Shown: positions 1 through 11,447, counted from the stretch's first letter. The stretch is DNA of 64,000 nt from Miscanthus floridulus (GCF_019320115.1 NC_089588.1:120968837-121032836), one strand, 5' to 3'. Numbers and translations: made by a program. The notes: a model not told the origin generated them from the sequence alone.

Positions 1-756
1 TCCAATTATTGTCGCATCACACATCTATTGATCATACATAGACAAGACTACATTGTAGAACATCATGCCAACCTAAGAAGTCATCTATATCAACAAGATG
101 ATTCTAAAAGAAGTGGCACAACCTCTGACCAGGATGCAAACATAATCATGTACCACCTCCCTTTAAACAACGCAATAAATACATCAAATAATTTGAAAGA
201 TGTAATGGCGATATGTCAAGGAAGTCGGAGCATTGACTTAATTATGTCGATGAAGCCATTCACAGCAAAATTTCAGAAACCAACAAATGACAACCAAATA
301 TCTATGAAAGGACTTCCCCATTAACCTCAAAATTTCATCAGAAAAATCAAAGGAAAACAACAATTTATGAAAACAATTGAAGGTACGGATCTCAATATTC
401 AAGACTCAATCATGTTATTAATTTTTATTTGCAGGTCCGCATATGAGCTAACATTTCAATATTGTTATCCACACAATTCAATTCCTAAAGAGGGGCATCC
501 AACATGTCCATATACTGCACGGAGTTAGCCATACTGGGACACAAAACAAAGGAAAATAAAACACCAAGCATTGGAATCAAAGTAATGTTAGATCATTAGT
601 TGTGCTACGACGATCCCTCTCAGACATGCCAATGCCAACTGATCTATACACATGTGTAACTCTGGAAGTCTAGATTCAAATAAAAGTTAGGTTATATGAA
701 GAAATTTTTATTAGTTAATATATATTAAATAGGGTTTTCTATTGCTTATCTAAAGT
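1..756. other. AT-rich stretch, no gene seen
   Basis: AT-rich sequence with only short chance open frames; the 98-codon frame near the left edge has no recognisable domain. I looked on the minus strand for a third ABCG exon and did not recognise one. If the ABCG gene continues to the left, this is intronic, but that is inference. Confidence 0.4.
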
Positions 757-790
757 TACCCCGTGCAGAAGCACCGAGTTGATGGACTAA
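757..790 (+). mobile_element. Degenerate Helitron-like 3' terminus
   Basis: A CCCGTGC...GCAC hairpin-like segment is followed by GTTGATGGACTAA. The last part matches the better terminus at 2534-2561 (GTTGATGGACTAG), and CTAA fits the CTRR rule for Helitron 3' ends. The stem is short and the next base is A rather than the expected T, so this is probably a decayed copy. No 5' TC terminus was identified. Confidence 0.35.
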
Positions 791-2533
791 AACATTATAT
801 CATATAAATATATAAATATTGGTAATTTAATTTTAAACACTCTATGATATATAAAATAATACTACACATATAATCATGTGATATAACAAATTCAACATGT
901 CCAGTGCCGCGGTGCAAGTTGAGTTTCAACTTAACATGTGGAAAACAATACTACTTGGACCTAAACTCTCTTTAATAATAAAACAACTTTTAAATAAAAG
1001 ATAAAAACAACTAGAGTTTTTACTTAACAACTGGACAAATTTGCAACAACTCCATTAAAAGTTGAAAGCCAAACTATAAATTCATGAAGTCACAAAAAGA
1101 GATGCAACAAGAGTTTATATATCTTAAGATTATGTTTCAACTAAATACATATGATTCAAGAAAAAGATAAATACTATAAATTCTATCTAGATGTCCCGAA
1201 TGGAGCCTCCAAATTAATCCTGTCAACACTCAATAGAAAAACAATATATAGATCCTAAAAAATCTCACAAAACTCAGAAACATCTAACCATCAATTTAGT
1301 ATAACCTAATCAACATTGATAATAATAGCTCTCGAAAATATTTTATTTTCTAAATAATTACCCTCCATTGCTATTGTGAAAAACAACATGATCTAAAGTA
1401 GACCTAAATTTACATCTAATTACATGTGTCCTTCTATTAGGATAGATATTTTACGTAACCTAATTTTCATCTTATTATTAGAAAAATTAAGTATCCCCTT
1501 GAATCTACATATAAATTGTCAAAATCTTCTACTAAAAATGTTTAACCACAGAGCATATATATGTTTCAATATTACCCACTTCTATCAATATTAAATATAT
1601 TAATTTGATTAAAGTAAGCATACGTGTGTGTCACACAAGCATACGTGAGCAATATCTTATGTTTCATTATATAAAAAAATATTTCCTTAACAAGTCATAT
1701 ACTAATTATACTAAAAAATTGTTTAACCCTATTAGTAACTATGACATATAATTTATATAGGTTGTTACATTAGATATATTTATATATTTTAAATAAAATG
1801 TTTGACACATCTATATTGGTGATATAACTATAAGTTCACATGTAGTTCTTTGATAGTTAAATTCAATCATCTTAAGAAGTGTGGGAGACCAGTGGTCACT
1901 ATATTTTTTGACCCTATCAGATTACTTTAGAGTAAAAAAACGATCATTATAAGTATTAAAATTCTATTGAGGCTAGCATTGTGACCAACATCTGAGATCT
2001 CGCTTCATGCTCCATCAATTATGTTAAGCGATATGACGCATGTTTCAAATTATTGGTTATGGTAATATTGTATTTATGAATGTACTCTATGACCTAAAAT
2101 TCTTATTCTAAAAAGTGCTAAAAAGAGAGTTAATAAAAAAAATACAAGCACAATAGTTTTAACTTAACTTGACGATAAAAAGAATCTGTATAGTAATCAA
2201 TAAGAATAAAATTTGATCAAAATTTAGATTCACGACTTTGCAAGATACATGATGCAACAATAACCACCATAGTTAATGGTAAGGTTTTCAAAGTACCATG
2301 TATTTAAAATATATAAAGGTACCATGTAAAGAAAAAATATGAATATGAATGAAAAAATTTAAAGATCGGCTCTTGCCTAAAAGTATTAATAAGTTAATGA
2401 TAATTGGATATAAACTACGAGTATCTTTTATGTTAGAAAATAAACAAAGACAAAAACATAAATTTAATATAAGTAATTCTTTATTCATCATATGTATTAA
2501 ACAATAACTAATAGTTATATCTCCTAAAATTCT
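791..2533. other. AT-rich stretch, possible Helitron body
   Basis: Strongly AT-rich with no supported coding sequence. It could be the body of a non-autonomous Helitron ending at 2561, but neither a 5' TC end nor Rep/helicase coding sequence was seen. Confidence 0.3.
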
Positions 2534-2561
2534 AGCCCGTGCACACGGGTTGATGGACTAG
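2534..2561 (+). mobile_element. Helitron 3' terminus (hairpin plus CTAG)
   Basis: A near-perfect palindrome CCCGTGCACACGGG (2536-2549, 6-bp stem) is followed by 8 bases and then CTAG at 2558-2561, with T as the next base. This is the classical Helitron 3' end: a short GC hairpin roughly 10 nt before CTRR, inserted between A and T. The match of hairpin, spacing and CTRR is seen directly; the extent of the element to the left is unknown. Confidence 0.55.
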
Positions 2562-2576
2562 TTCATATAATTATTA

Positions 2577-3430
2577 GGCAAATTTTGCTCACCTTCTCAT
2601 GCGGTATTTCCTAATACAACCATACATGCCAGTAACTCTTAAATTTGTCCAGTACCACTACGAAATTTTATATATTTTCTCATACACATGCTTGGGTTGG
2701 AGCTTTGTTGTTGGCATGGAGACCCATGCATAGCCTAGAGGTGCCGCCGCGGGGCTTTGCTATCGAGCAAGGAAAAGGCCACCAGCACAGAGAGCAGAGG
2801 CGTGGCGACCCACACATGGTCTAGAGCTCAACAGTGAATAGGATGGAGGTGTCGTAGCGAACCCTAGGCCAGTAAGTGGGGTGGAGGATGCCGGCGGGTG
2901 GACAATAGACGTAGTAACCTGCACATAGGGTTGAGATCAACGACGAGTAGGGTGGAGCAGCAACAGGGGGGTGGACAGGTGAGTGGTGAGGAGGACGCTG
3001 GCACGCGGAGCATAAGCACAGTGACCCACGAATAAGAAAGAGCTCGAAGGCGAGCAGGGCAAAGCCGCGGCTGTGGGGGCTCGGTCAAAGCAAGGAGCAG
3101 AGCTCGCCAATGCGTGGCCAACAACGTGGGAGTTAGAAGTGCGGCACGCCGCTGCTAGCGCGAAGATGAGTAGCCACGACATCCGGCCACTAGCACTATG
3201 GGGAGAGGGCGCCATTAGGAGAAAAGGTAGATAAAGGAAGAAGATAGAATGGAGGGTGAAAGGGACATTTCATACCTCGCATCTCTCGTGATGGTAGATA
3301 AATGGCTATTTTAGTGGTTGAGGTGTCCACGAACATATATATATATGTTTTCATAATGGTACTGGACAAATTTAAAAGTTGGTGGTGTATACTATATAAG
3401 AAAGATGTCCTTAAGCAAAATTTGTGTTAC
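2577..3430. mobile_element. Non-autonomous TIR transposon, Mutator-like
   Basis: The ends are imperfect inverted repeats of about 70-80 bp. Left CAAATTTTGCT (2579-) and AAATTTGTCCAGTACCA (2641-2657) recur inverted on the right at 3358-3373 and 3414-3424. Candidate target duplication AATTATTA flanks it (2569-2576 and 3431-3438). The long TIRs and 8-9 bp duplication suggest a MULE. The interior (about 2700-3250) is much more GC-rich than its surroundings, as in MULEs that captured host sequence, but I recognise no protein in it. It lies just downstream of ABCG exon 2, so probably in intron 2. Confidence 0.5.
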
Positions 3431-3488
3431 AATTATTACAGCCTCTGCAATCATCAGTGTTTATGAGAAAGAGGTGATTTTGTCTTAC

Positions 3489-3568
3489 CGAGGTTCCATA
3501 GGCAAGCTTCTCCTGGCCGCCATTAATTAAAATCAGCCCTGTTTTATTCATGCCTGGTCCTAACCTTC
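3489..3568 (-). CDS. ABCG half-transporter, exon 2 (partial gene)
   Basis: An 80-bp minus-strand exon bounded by a CTGCAG acceptor (AG at 3570-3569) and a GTAAG donor (3488-3484). It encodes 26 residues after the split Gly, including GLILINGGQEKLAYGTS, the conserved segment that follows Walker A in plant ABCG/WBC transporters (family form ILINGRKQKLAFGTSAYVTQ). The phase fits exon 1 exactly: the last base G of exon 1 plus GA gives Gly, and the protein continues LDTLAG-RLGPG. The family continues with AYVTQDD in the next exon, which I could not find to the left, so it is probably outside the window. Assignment is strong at family level; the exact ABCG member cannot be fixed. Confidence 0.8.
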
Positions 3569-3797
3569 CTGCAGTGAAATGGTAATAACGACAAGGGTTA
3601 CACAAAGTAACGAAAATCCAAGTGTCGAGTGGCTTCCATTTTTCATTCATCCGATATACTCTCATTAAAAATAATATTGGCATTGCACCATACTCCCATA
3701 TTAATGAGGAAATACAATAAATAAATAATGAAAAGAGGGATAGAAAGCGGCATCCGTCTATTTTCCCAACACAAATACTCCCATATGCATGATTATA

Positions 3798-4055
3798 GGC
3801 CTTTTTGGATCCACAAACTAAACTTTCGCTGGCTAAATTTAGCTGTTATGGATCCAAACGGTCTAGCTAAAAGACTAGCTAAAGTTTAGCTGTCTCATCC
3901 CAGCTAAAACCAGCTAAAGTTGACCTGGGTCTATTAACTGGAGGATCTAAACACCTCAACTAAAAGTTTAGCAGATATAACTTTTAATTGGCTAAAGTTT
4001 AGCTATGAAATTTTAGGTAGCTAAGCTTTAGTTGGGTGGATCCAAAAAACAGGTC
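3798..4055. mobile_element. MITE (Tourist/hAT-like)
   Basis: Inverted ends GGCCTTTTTGGATCCAC on the left and, read inverted, GACCTGTTTTTTGGATCCAC on the right. The interior is rich in inverted AGCTAAA/TTTAGCT motifs. No coding capacity. It lies within intron 1 of the ABCG gene. The target duplication is not clear, so the superfamily is uncertain. Confidence 0.5.
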
Positions 4056-4279
4056 ATTGGAAAGCCTATTCCAATCATCAATTAAAACTGTTTGGTGGAG
4101 AATCTAGACTGGATCCCCGGAACAGATGATGGTCTCTGCAAACTAATTAAAAGCACACCCTATTATGGACAGTTCATCAGGCCCCCGGATGAATGCAAAA
4201 CGGCAGGCCAAAGGCTGATCAACCAGTAAGTATAAGCTTCCCGGAAGAATCAGGCCCACCGTCCATGTATACATGGACC

Positions 4280-4564
4280 TAATAGATAAGGCTAGTGCTC
4301 GACACTTCTATCTTACTTTTCCTGTAAGTTTACTTTTGCATTAGTAATATGATTAGCATTCACTTTAGTGGCTAGAATATGCTTGAGCAAGTAGAAAAGT
4401 AGAAAATGGTCTCTGCCCCTGGCCCATAAAAGCAGGGGCAGTGCCATTGTACAAACAAGCCATTTCATTTCCAATTCCAACAAGCTGCCAAGGCCAAGCT
4501 GCCCTCTGACTTTCCCAGATCCGATCTGAATCTGAGATCTATCTCGTGGTTCCAAGGGCCAATA
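4280..4564 (+). repeat. Copia 5' LTR
   Basis: Starts TAATAGATAAGGCTAG (the right LTR has the canonical TGATAG) and ends CCAATA (right LTR CCAACA). It contains CCCATAAAAGCAGGGGCAG, a TATA-like core promoter. About 285 bp against 271 bp for the partner; the difference is mainly an insertion near 4493-4505. Confidence 0.9.
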
Positions 4565-4566
4565 AC

Positions 4567-4578
4567 TGGTATCGGAGC
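4567..4578 (+). promoter_or_regulatory. Primer-binding site (initiator tRNA-Met type)
   Basis: TGGTATCGGAGC lies two bases after the 5' LTR. Plant copia elements use TGGTATCAGAGC complementary to the initiator tRNA-Met; one base differs here. Confidence 0.8.
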
Positions 4579-4607
4579 TGGAGTTCTTGAGAGTCCGATG
4601 AGCAGCC

Positions 4608-6110
4608 ATGTCCACCGCCGGCGAGATCGAGAGAGCGCGCGTCGCCACTGCCGCTGGCGGTGCAGCAGCTGCAGGAGCCGACGATCACGCGATGCGCCTT
4701 ACTGCCACAAAGGCAGCAGCTGTGGTAGCGGTCGAGACGGCCAGGCAGGCGGCGGCTACGGCTCAAGCCGCGGCGGTAGTGCTGCGCGTCGAGATGGAGC
4801 GGGAGCCAGTCGGCGGGTCGCGAAGCCCAGCAGAGCGTCGTCTTCAGTTGCCGTCACCAGAGCGGCACCGTGGACACCACAGCCACTCGCCGGTGGCACA
4901 GCCGGTGGTGCAGACCATCTACCACGACTCTAGAATGGGGACGTCGTTGCCGATGTTCACGAGGACCAACTACCACGAGTGCAGCCTGTTCATGAAGGTC
5001 AAGATGCAGGCGCGGCAGATCTGAGACACGGTCGAGTTCAGGGATGTCGAGTTCCATGACGATTGGCGAGCACTGGAGGCGTTGTGCGCCACCATGTTGC
5101 TAGACATCGACACCTCCCACTCCAACAAGGCAACAGATCCATCGCCACTGCATGCCTCGGCGATCACCGGATCCGTCGAGCGACACTGCAGCGACTTTGA
5201 CAGGAGTAGGAACGCCTAGCCTTTAACCCTAGTGATGAAGCCGATGACTTTGCCTTTCACCTTTCTACCCTGAAGGAGCAGATGGCGCGCAACGACGATC
5301 CTAACATCATCGATGCTCGTGCGGTGGAGAAGCTCCTACGTTGTATCCCCAAGAAGTACTCCTAGATCGTGCTGGCGATCGAGACACTTCTTGATTTCGA
5401 GGCGCTCTCCATCAAGGAGGTCACCGGGAGGATCAAGGTAATGTAAGATCGTGAGGAGGCGCCCCACACCGAGCCAAGTACCACTAGAGGCAAGTTGCTC
5501 TACACCGCCGAGTAGTGGTGGGCCTTCGAGAAGAAGAAGAAGGATGAGGCTTCTGGCTTTGGTCCGCCTAGGGAGCATCGTCGGCGACCATGTGGCGGCA
5601 AGAAGAAGAAGGACCCCGGGCGTAGGCTGGTGCTAATGGCAGCGCAGCTGCTGAGCTCAAGGCGACCCGAGATGATACCTACCTCTACTACAGCAGGACC
5701 AGCCATTGGGCCAAGGACTGCCACCTTCCTCCACGCCGTGGTGGGCAGGCTCACGTCGCGTAAGCAGAGGAGGGGGACCATGCCTTGTTCTTGGTGCATT
5801 GGTGCATTGAGCTGCGGCAAGAAATAGGGGAGGAGAAAGATTAAAGCTTTCCCCTTCCCTCATCGGTCGGCTCTGCCCTGCTCCACCTCGATGAACTGCG
5901 CGCCCACGCCTTCCTCGGTCCTAGTCCCGGCCCTAGTGATGACACGATCGATGGCTGGTACCTCGACACTGGCGCCACCCACCACATGACTGGTCGACGT
6001 GAGTTCATCTCCGACTGTGACTCTGGTATGAATGGCTCCGTCAAGTTCGGCGATGCCTCCACCATTGAGATCAAGGGTTTGGCTCGGTTGTCTTCACCAC
6101 CAAGACTAGA
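4608..6110 (+). pseudogene. Copia gag and protease, broken
   Basis: Starts at ATG 4608 (MSTAGEIERARVA), 30 bases after the primer-binding site. An Ala-rich N-terminus is followed by UBN2-type gag sequence (FTRTNYHEC, LSTLKEQM, AVEKLLRCIPKKY, EALSIKEVTGR). In-frame stops occur from 5022 on, with frame changes. The aspartic protease signature WYLDTGATHHMTG is present, with DTGA at 5965-5976, so the catalytic Asp is kept. The normal role is capsid formation and polyprotein cleavage; this copy cannot make either intact. Confidence 0.8.
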
Positions 6111-6314
6111 GAGAACTAATTGCTCACCGGTGTCTACTACATTCCCACGCTGAGGAACTCCATCATTACCTTGGGACAGCTAGATGAGAATGGCTCGCGC
6201 CCAGAGATCGAGCATGGGATACTGCGCATCTGGGATCGCCATTGCTGACTTCTCACCAAGGTGAACAGAGGCACAAATCGCCTTTATGTTTTCCATGTGT
6301 AGGTGGCATAACCA

Positions 6315-7263
6315 GTGTGCCTTGCAGCCCACCGCAATGACGATGTTTGGCGGTGGCACGAGCGATTCGGGCACCTCAACTTTGAGGCCCTGAAGCTGCT
6401 CGGCAACAAGGAGATGGTGCAGGGCATGCCGCGCGTCGACCATGTGGAGCAATTTTGCGACACCTGCGTCCCCACTAAGCAGCGGCAGCTCCCCTTTCCC
6501 CACCAGGCAAGCTTCCACGCCAAGGAGAAGCTAGAGCTCATACACGGCGACCTCTATGGCCTTGTGACACTGGCTACACCTGGAGGATGGCGCTACTTCC
6601 TCCTCCTTGTCGACGACGGGTCCTGCTACATGTGGCTGGACCTGATCGACACCAAGGCAGTAGCAGCGGATGCCATCAAGCGCCACCAGGCAACTACCGA
6701 GAAGGAATGTGGCCGCAAGCTCTGGGTGCTACACATAGACAATGGTGGCGAGTTCATGGCACCAATGAGAGGATTCAGAGCCACTTCTCTGCCCCGTACA
6801 CCCTATAGTAGAATGGCATCGTCGAGCGCCGCAACCAGACGGTGGTGGCTACCGCCGCGCCCTCCTCAAGCAGAGAGGGATGCCGATGATCTATTGGGGA
6901 GAGGCGGTGATGACTGTTGTGCATCTGCTCAACCGCTCGCCGACCCAGGCGCTCGACGGCAAGATGTTGTATGAGGCCTGGCACGGGCGCAAACTGGCGG
7001 TCGGCTACCTACGAGTGTTTGGCTGCCTGGCATTCATCAAGGAGCTCAACCATGATGGCAAGCTCGACGATCAGAGTTCACCAGCGGTCTTCATCGGTGA
7101 CGCAGAGGGGGCTAAAGCTTACCACGTGTTCACCCCGGTGACATGGCGTGTTCGAGTGGCTCGCGACGTCATGTTCGACGAGGGCCACGGCTGGGTGTGG
7201 GACAAGATGGCTGATGATGGATCGGCGGTGGCTCTACGTGACTTCACCATCGAGTACACATAG
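6315..7263 (+). pseudogene. Copia integrase, frameshifted
   Basis: Contains the GAG-pre-integrase HHCC zinc finger (WHERFGHLNFEAL, then FCDTC), followed by the DDE core: first Asp in IHGDLYG, second in HIDNGGEF, and Glu in NGIVERRN near 6810. The reading frame changes near 6765, and an in-frame TAG precedes WNGIVERRN. The conserved C-terminal block (ALDGKMLYEAWHG, LRVFGCLAF) continues to a TAG at 7261-7263. All three catalytic acidic residues survive, but the protein is broken. Confidence 0.85.
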
Positions 7264-9102
7264 GCTAGAGGAGCTAGGGGAGCGCAGAGTGCACCTCTCG
7301 GCATTTGTGACCACATCACCAGCGTCTCCAACCACATCAATAGATCCACCGCGCTTGCCATCACCAAATCTAGGGGAGCTCGGAAACGGGTCGACGGCGG
7401 TCGGAAGCTCGTCAGCAACCTAGTTGACCACTCTAGCACCATAGCGGACCACATCGGCACTGCAGCGGACCACACCAGCACCCACTCCGACCACCAAAAA
7501 CTGGTCGGCGGCCTAGAAACTCCACCACTAGCCGATCTGACCACACCATCTTTGTGTCCGACTACGGCATCTCCTACCTCGCCTACTGGTCGGCAGTGTG
7601 AGATCGAGTTGGTGACTCCGCTAGAGGACGATGAAGACCACCTGGACGCCTACTACCACGATGAGCCTCTATGGTACCGCACGATGGTGAACATCCTCGG
7701 TGACTAGTCTATTTTAGAGTAGGCAGAGCAGCTCTTTGCCCGGCTTCATCTGACGCACGCCGGGAGCCGACCACTTATGCTGAGGCGTAGGGATTGACTA
7801 CGATGACACCTTTGCCCCTATGGCATGCATGGAGTCGGTACGGGTCCTCCTCACGCTGGCGGATTAGGAGGGGTGGAAGGTCCACCACATGGACGTCAAG
7901 TCCGCCTTCCTCAACGGCGACCACAAGAAGGAGGTGTATGTGCGCCAGCCACCGGGCTTCGCCATCGCTGGAGAAGAAGGCAAGGTGTACCACTTGCGCA
8001 AGGCCCTCTACTGCCTGTGGGAGGCCCCGCGAGCCTGGAACGCGAAGCTCAATGCCACGCTCAAGAAGATGGGCTTCATGAGGCGGCAGTGTACCAGTGG
8101 GGCAGCGGGCGTTCTATCCTGCTCATTGGCGTCTACGTCGACGACCTCATCATCACTGGTGTTGAAGGAGACAGAGTGGAGGCATTCAAGGCACAGATGA
8201 AGGAGTTCAACATGAGCGACCTCGGCCTCCTCTGCTTCTACCTCAGCGTCGAAGTGCGCCAAGATGCCAGTGGCTTCGCCCTCCGCCAAACCCACTACGC
8301 CAAGCGCATCCTCGAGCTCGGCGGCATGATGGGCTGCAATCCAACCCATACCATGATGGAGGAGCGGCTCAAGCTCAGTCGGGACAACATGGCGGAGAAG
8401 GTCGACCCCACACACTATCGGCGGCTAATCGGGAGCTTGCGCTACCTGGTCCATACCCGGCCAGACCTCGCGTTCGCCGTCGGGTACGTCAGCCGGTTCA
8501 TGGAGCGGGCCACGATGGAGCATCTCTAGGCCGTCAAGCGCATCCTTCGCTACATGGCGGGCACCCTCGACTACAGTCTTCACTATGGCAGGGCCCCCAA
8601 CACAGCGCGCTTTGTCGGCTACTGCAACAGTGACCTCGCCGGTGACGTGGACACCAACAAGAGCACAACTGGGACCATGTTCTTCCTCGGTGGTGGCTTG
8701 GTTAGCTGGCAGTCCCTCAAGCAGAAGTTGGTGGCCCTCTCGAGCTGTGAAGCAGAGTACATCGCCACCACCACTTCAGCAACTCAGGCACTATGGCTGT
8801 CAAGGATGCTGGCAGAGCTCCTTTGTAGGAATATGGACATGGTTGAGCTCAAGGTGAATAGCAAGTTTGCTCTAGCTCTGGCCAAGAATCATGTCTTACA
8901 TGAAAGAAGCAAGCACATTCGCATCAAGTACCACTTCATCAGGGATTGCTTGGACGATGGGAGCATCAAGGCCAGCCACATTGCCACCACTGATCAGCTC
9001 GCTGATATCCTCACCAAGTCGCTGGAAAAGTCAAAGTTCCAAGAGATGAGGGAGAGAATTGGGCTAGAGCAGATCACTTCCAGTAATCGGCACAAGGCTT
9101 AG
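7264..9102 (+). pseudogene. Copia reverse transcriptase and RNase H, broken
   Basis: Fragments of the RT occur in order: FAPMACMESVRVLL, then MDVKSAFLNGDHKKEVYVRQPPGF (from 7889), a frame change near 8090, and the YVDD catalytic box at 8134-8145. The RNase H block includes YCNSDLAGD, STTGTMFFLGG, LSSCEAEY and ending DQLADILTKSL. A stop at 8527-8529 separates RT from RNase H. The final stop at 9100-9102 is followed directly by the polypurine tract. The segment 7264-7790 is a poorly conserved linker. Confidence 0.85.
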
Positions 9103-9110
9103 GGGGAGAA
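9101..9110 (+). promoter_or_regulatory. Polypurine tract of the copia element
   Basis: AGGGGGAGAA directly precedes the 3' LTR start TGATAG at 9111, the position expected for the plus-strand primer. Confidence 0.85.
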
Positions 9111-9381
9111 TGATAGATAAGCCTAGTGCTCGGCACTTGTATCTTATTTTTCTTGCAAGTTTACTTTTGCATTAGGAATATGCTTAGCATCCACTTTAGC
9201 GGCTAGGATATGCTTAAACAAGTAGAAAAGTAGAAGATGCTCTCTGCCCCTTGCCCATAAAAGCAGGGGCAGTGCTATTGTACAAACAAGCCATTGCATT
9301 TCCAATTTCAACAAGCGGCCAAGGCCAAGCTGCCGATCCGATCTGAATCTGAGATCCATCTCGTGGTTCCGAGGTCCAACA
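9111..9381 (+). repeat. Copia 3' LTR
   Basis: Starts TGATAGATAAGCCTAG and ends GGTCCAACA, matching the 5' LTR along its whole length. Followed by AGACC, the likely target duplication. Confidence 0.9.
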
Positions 9382-9859
9382 AGACCATCTTTCTTGAGGA
9401 AATAACTCATCTTGACATTAACATGAAAGCTATCTTGCCATGATTTTTCAGTTCTGTACTTGCATGATTGAGCAGTTTGTATCTGTATCAGTTTCAAGTA
9501 CTGTTTTTACTAGGGATTATAATCCTTGTCATTCATTAGAGGCAGGACATGGAACTTCCAGATTATTTTCGCTAAAAAGCAGAAATCAAAATATCCCAAA
9601 GTTTTACTTTTTCAAAACAAAAGACGCCTTGTTCTTCACGAATGATTTTTTTTTCTCCATACTGCACTCGTACTAGCACTTGGAAGGAGGAGTATTTTGT
9701 GCTGATCCCATCATTTCAGTTACCGTTGACGACCCTCATTTGGTGCTTAGCGGATAATGTTATAATTTTTTTTTCTGCAGCTTTGACCGTTTGAGCACTT
9801 ATACCCTTGCTTCCCTAATAAACCATGTTGAAAACATATTGGGGCGATAAGTGATATTG

Positions 9860-10059
9860 TTGGGTGCCAGCTAGCATGACACAGGAAGAAGGAAATTTGT
9901 GTAAATAATTGTACGTGCTGCTATCAAGTAGGAAACTATGATTTTCATATGCCACAAATTCAGATAAGGACTTTGCATAGCTAGCACAATAAACATGCAC
10001 GTGGACTTTTATTATTAGACTCGCAAATCATACTCCTCATGACCGCAATCAGTAGGTAC
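9860..10059 (+). repeat. Direct repeat copy A in the intron
   Basis: Runs from TTGGGTGCCAGCTAGCATGAC to CAATCAGTAGGTAC. It shares ordered blocks (ATCAAGTAGGAAACTATGAT, AAACATGCACGTGGACTTTT) with copy B at 10227-10458. Confidence 0.7.
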
Positions 10060-10226
10060 GATATTAGTTGTTAGTTGTTACCCTACAGTAGTGCTTATAC
10101 ATGTACATACGAGGTGTTTGGTTTAAGGAATAGCTAGCCTTTTAGAGAAGTGAAAACTTGGTTCCAGCCTCTATAGCTGCACACAACCATAAGACTACAA
10201 TCACAAAGAAGAATGATCAAAATTTA

Positions 10227-10458
10227 TTGGGTTCCAGCTAACATGACAGATAGATTTATTTATTTATTTGCCTCAAACGGCAGATAGAAAATTGTGCTGG
10301 TATCAAGTAGAAAACTGTGATTTTCTTATGCCTCACATCCAGATAACTACTTTGCATAACTGGCACAAGGATATGTGAACAACCACAAATAAACATGCAC
10401 GTGGACTTTTATTAGACACAAATCAAATACTGCTCATGACCACAATCAGTAGGAGTAC
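10227..10458 (+). repeat. Direct repeat copy B in the intron
   Basis: Same order of blocks as copy A, with small insertions including an ATTT run near 10255-10270. No TIR or target duplication seen, so it is a local duplication or two copies of an unrecognised element. Confidence 0.7.
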
Positions 10459-10987
10459 AAAGTTATTCAGCTAATTAATTACTTCCCTCGATCCCAAATT
10501 ATCTACACATAGTGCATAAAAAAAGTACTATTCTCTCCATTCCAAATTATAAGTCATTCTAACTTTCTTGGAGAGTGAAAACATCTTAAGTTTGACCATA
10601 GTTATAGAGGGAACTATAAAGATTTTATAACATTAAATAGGTATGCATTAAAAAATATAATTAATGAAGAATCTAACTATGCTTATCTGGTGTCATAAAG
10701 GATCCAAATTAGAGAAGAATGATCAAAATTAAAGCAAGTCTTTTATCCTTTCTTTCAAAAAAGGACTAGGTAGGGTAGGGTGGTCCTTCACGTATGGTAC
10801 TTGCGAGCAATGTTACTAATAATGTTTTGATTGGACTGAACTGAATGGACCGGCCGGCACGTACGTCCACAGAAGATTTCTGCTGAGCCTCACGTGCGTG
10901 CTCACTGAAACTGAATGAATGGTGTAGCATCCATGGGAAATTAATGCTGTCGATGCCAAGTTGTTGCGGAAGCGAAACCACCGCTGA

Positions 10988-11328
10988 GGCCTGGTTTAGT
11001 TTCTAAAAATTTTCACTCTAAATTATCGTATCGAATCTTGCGGCACATGCATAGAGTATTAAATATAGACGAAAAAAAATTAATTGTACAGTTTGGTTGA
11101 AAATCGCGAGACGAATGTTTTAAGACTAATTAGTCCATGATTAGCCATAAGTGCCACAGTAACTAACATACGCTAATGATGGATTAATTAGGCTTAATAA
11201 ATTCGTCTCGTAGTTTCCAGGCGAGCTATGTAATTAGTTTTTTTATTAGTATTCGAAAACCCCTTCCGACATCCCAAAACATTCAATGTGACGTCCAAAA
11301 ATTTTCATTTCACAAACTAAACGCAGCC
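10988..11328. mobile_element. MITE, PIF/Harbinger (Tourist)-like
   Basis: Ends GGCCTGGTTTAGTTT on the left and, inverted, GGCTGCGTTTAGTTT on the right. The interior has the widespread grass MITE core (AGTATTAAATATAGACGAAA, GAGACGAATGTTTTAAG, ACTAATTAGTCCATGATTAG). Flanking TGA (10985-10987) and TAA (11329-11331) resemble the 3-bp TNA duplication of Harbinger elements with one change. It lies in intron 1, about 120 bp downstream of ABCG exon 1. Confidence 0.75.
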
Positions 11329-11447
11329 TAATAATTCGGACGGCAGTTGACTTGAGAGAGGGAACATGTTGTTGCTTTTTTAGGAGGACTCGGTACGAGA
11401 TGAGATGAGACGACAGATGACGAGGTGACGAAGGGACAGACACGCAC

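Larger units (their letters stand above)
4280..9381 (+). mobile_element. Ty1/copia LTR retrotransposon, complete but decayed
   Basis: Two LTRs (4280-4564 and 9111-9381) bracket a primer-binding site, gag, protease, integrase, reverse transcriptase and RNase H in copia order. Flanking 5-mers GGACC (4275-4279) and AGACC (9382-9386) are a target duplication with one mismatch. All genes carry stop codons and frameshifts, and the LTRs differ by many substitutions and a small indel, so the insertion is old. It lies in intron 1 of the minus-strand ABCG gene, in the opposite orientation to it. Confidence 0.92.
9382..10987. other. Intron 1 sequence of the ABCG gene
   Basis: AT-rich sequence without supported coding regions. 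It holds a pair of direct repeats (9860-10059 and 10227-10458) and, around 10530-10690, a Stowaway-like start (CTCCATTCCAAATTATAAGTC) without a clear partner end. It is intronic because exon 1 and exon 2 of the minus-strand ABCG gene lie on either side. Confidence 0.5.

Noticed and set aside
28..324. 98-codon plus-strand frame at the left edge.
   Set aside because: No domain, no splice context, AT-rich, opposite strand to the ABCG gene.
11246..11447. Extension of the ABCG exon 1 frame past the donor site.
   Set aside because: A GTGCG donor at 11447 with exact phase match to exon 2 explains the end of coding; the extension runs into intron and MITE sequence.
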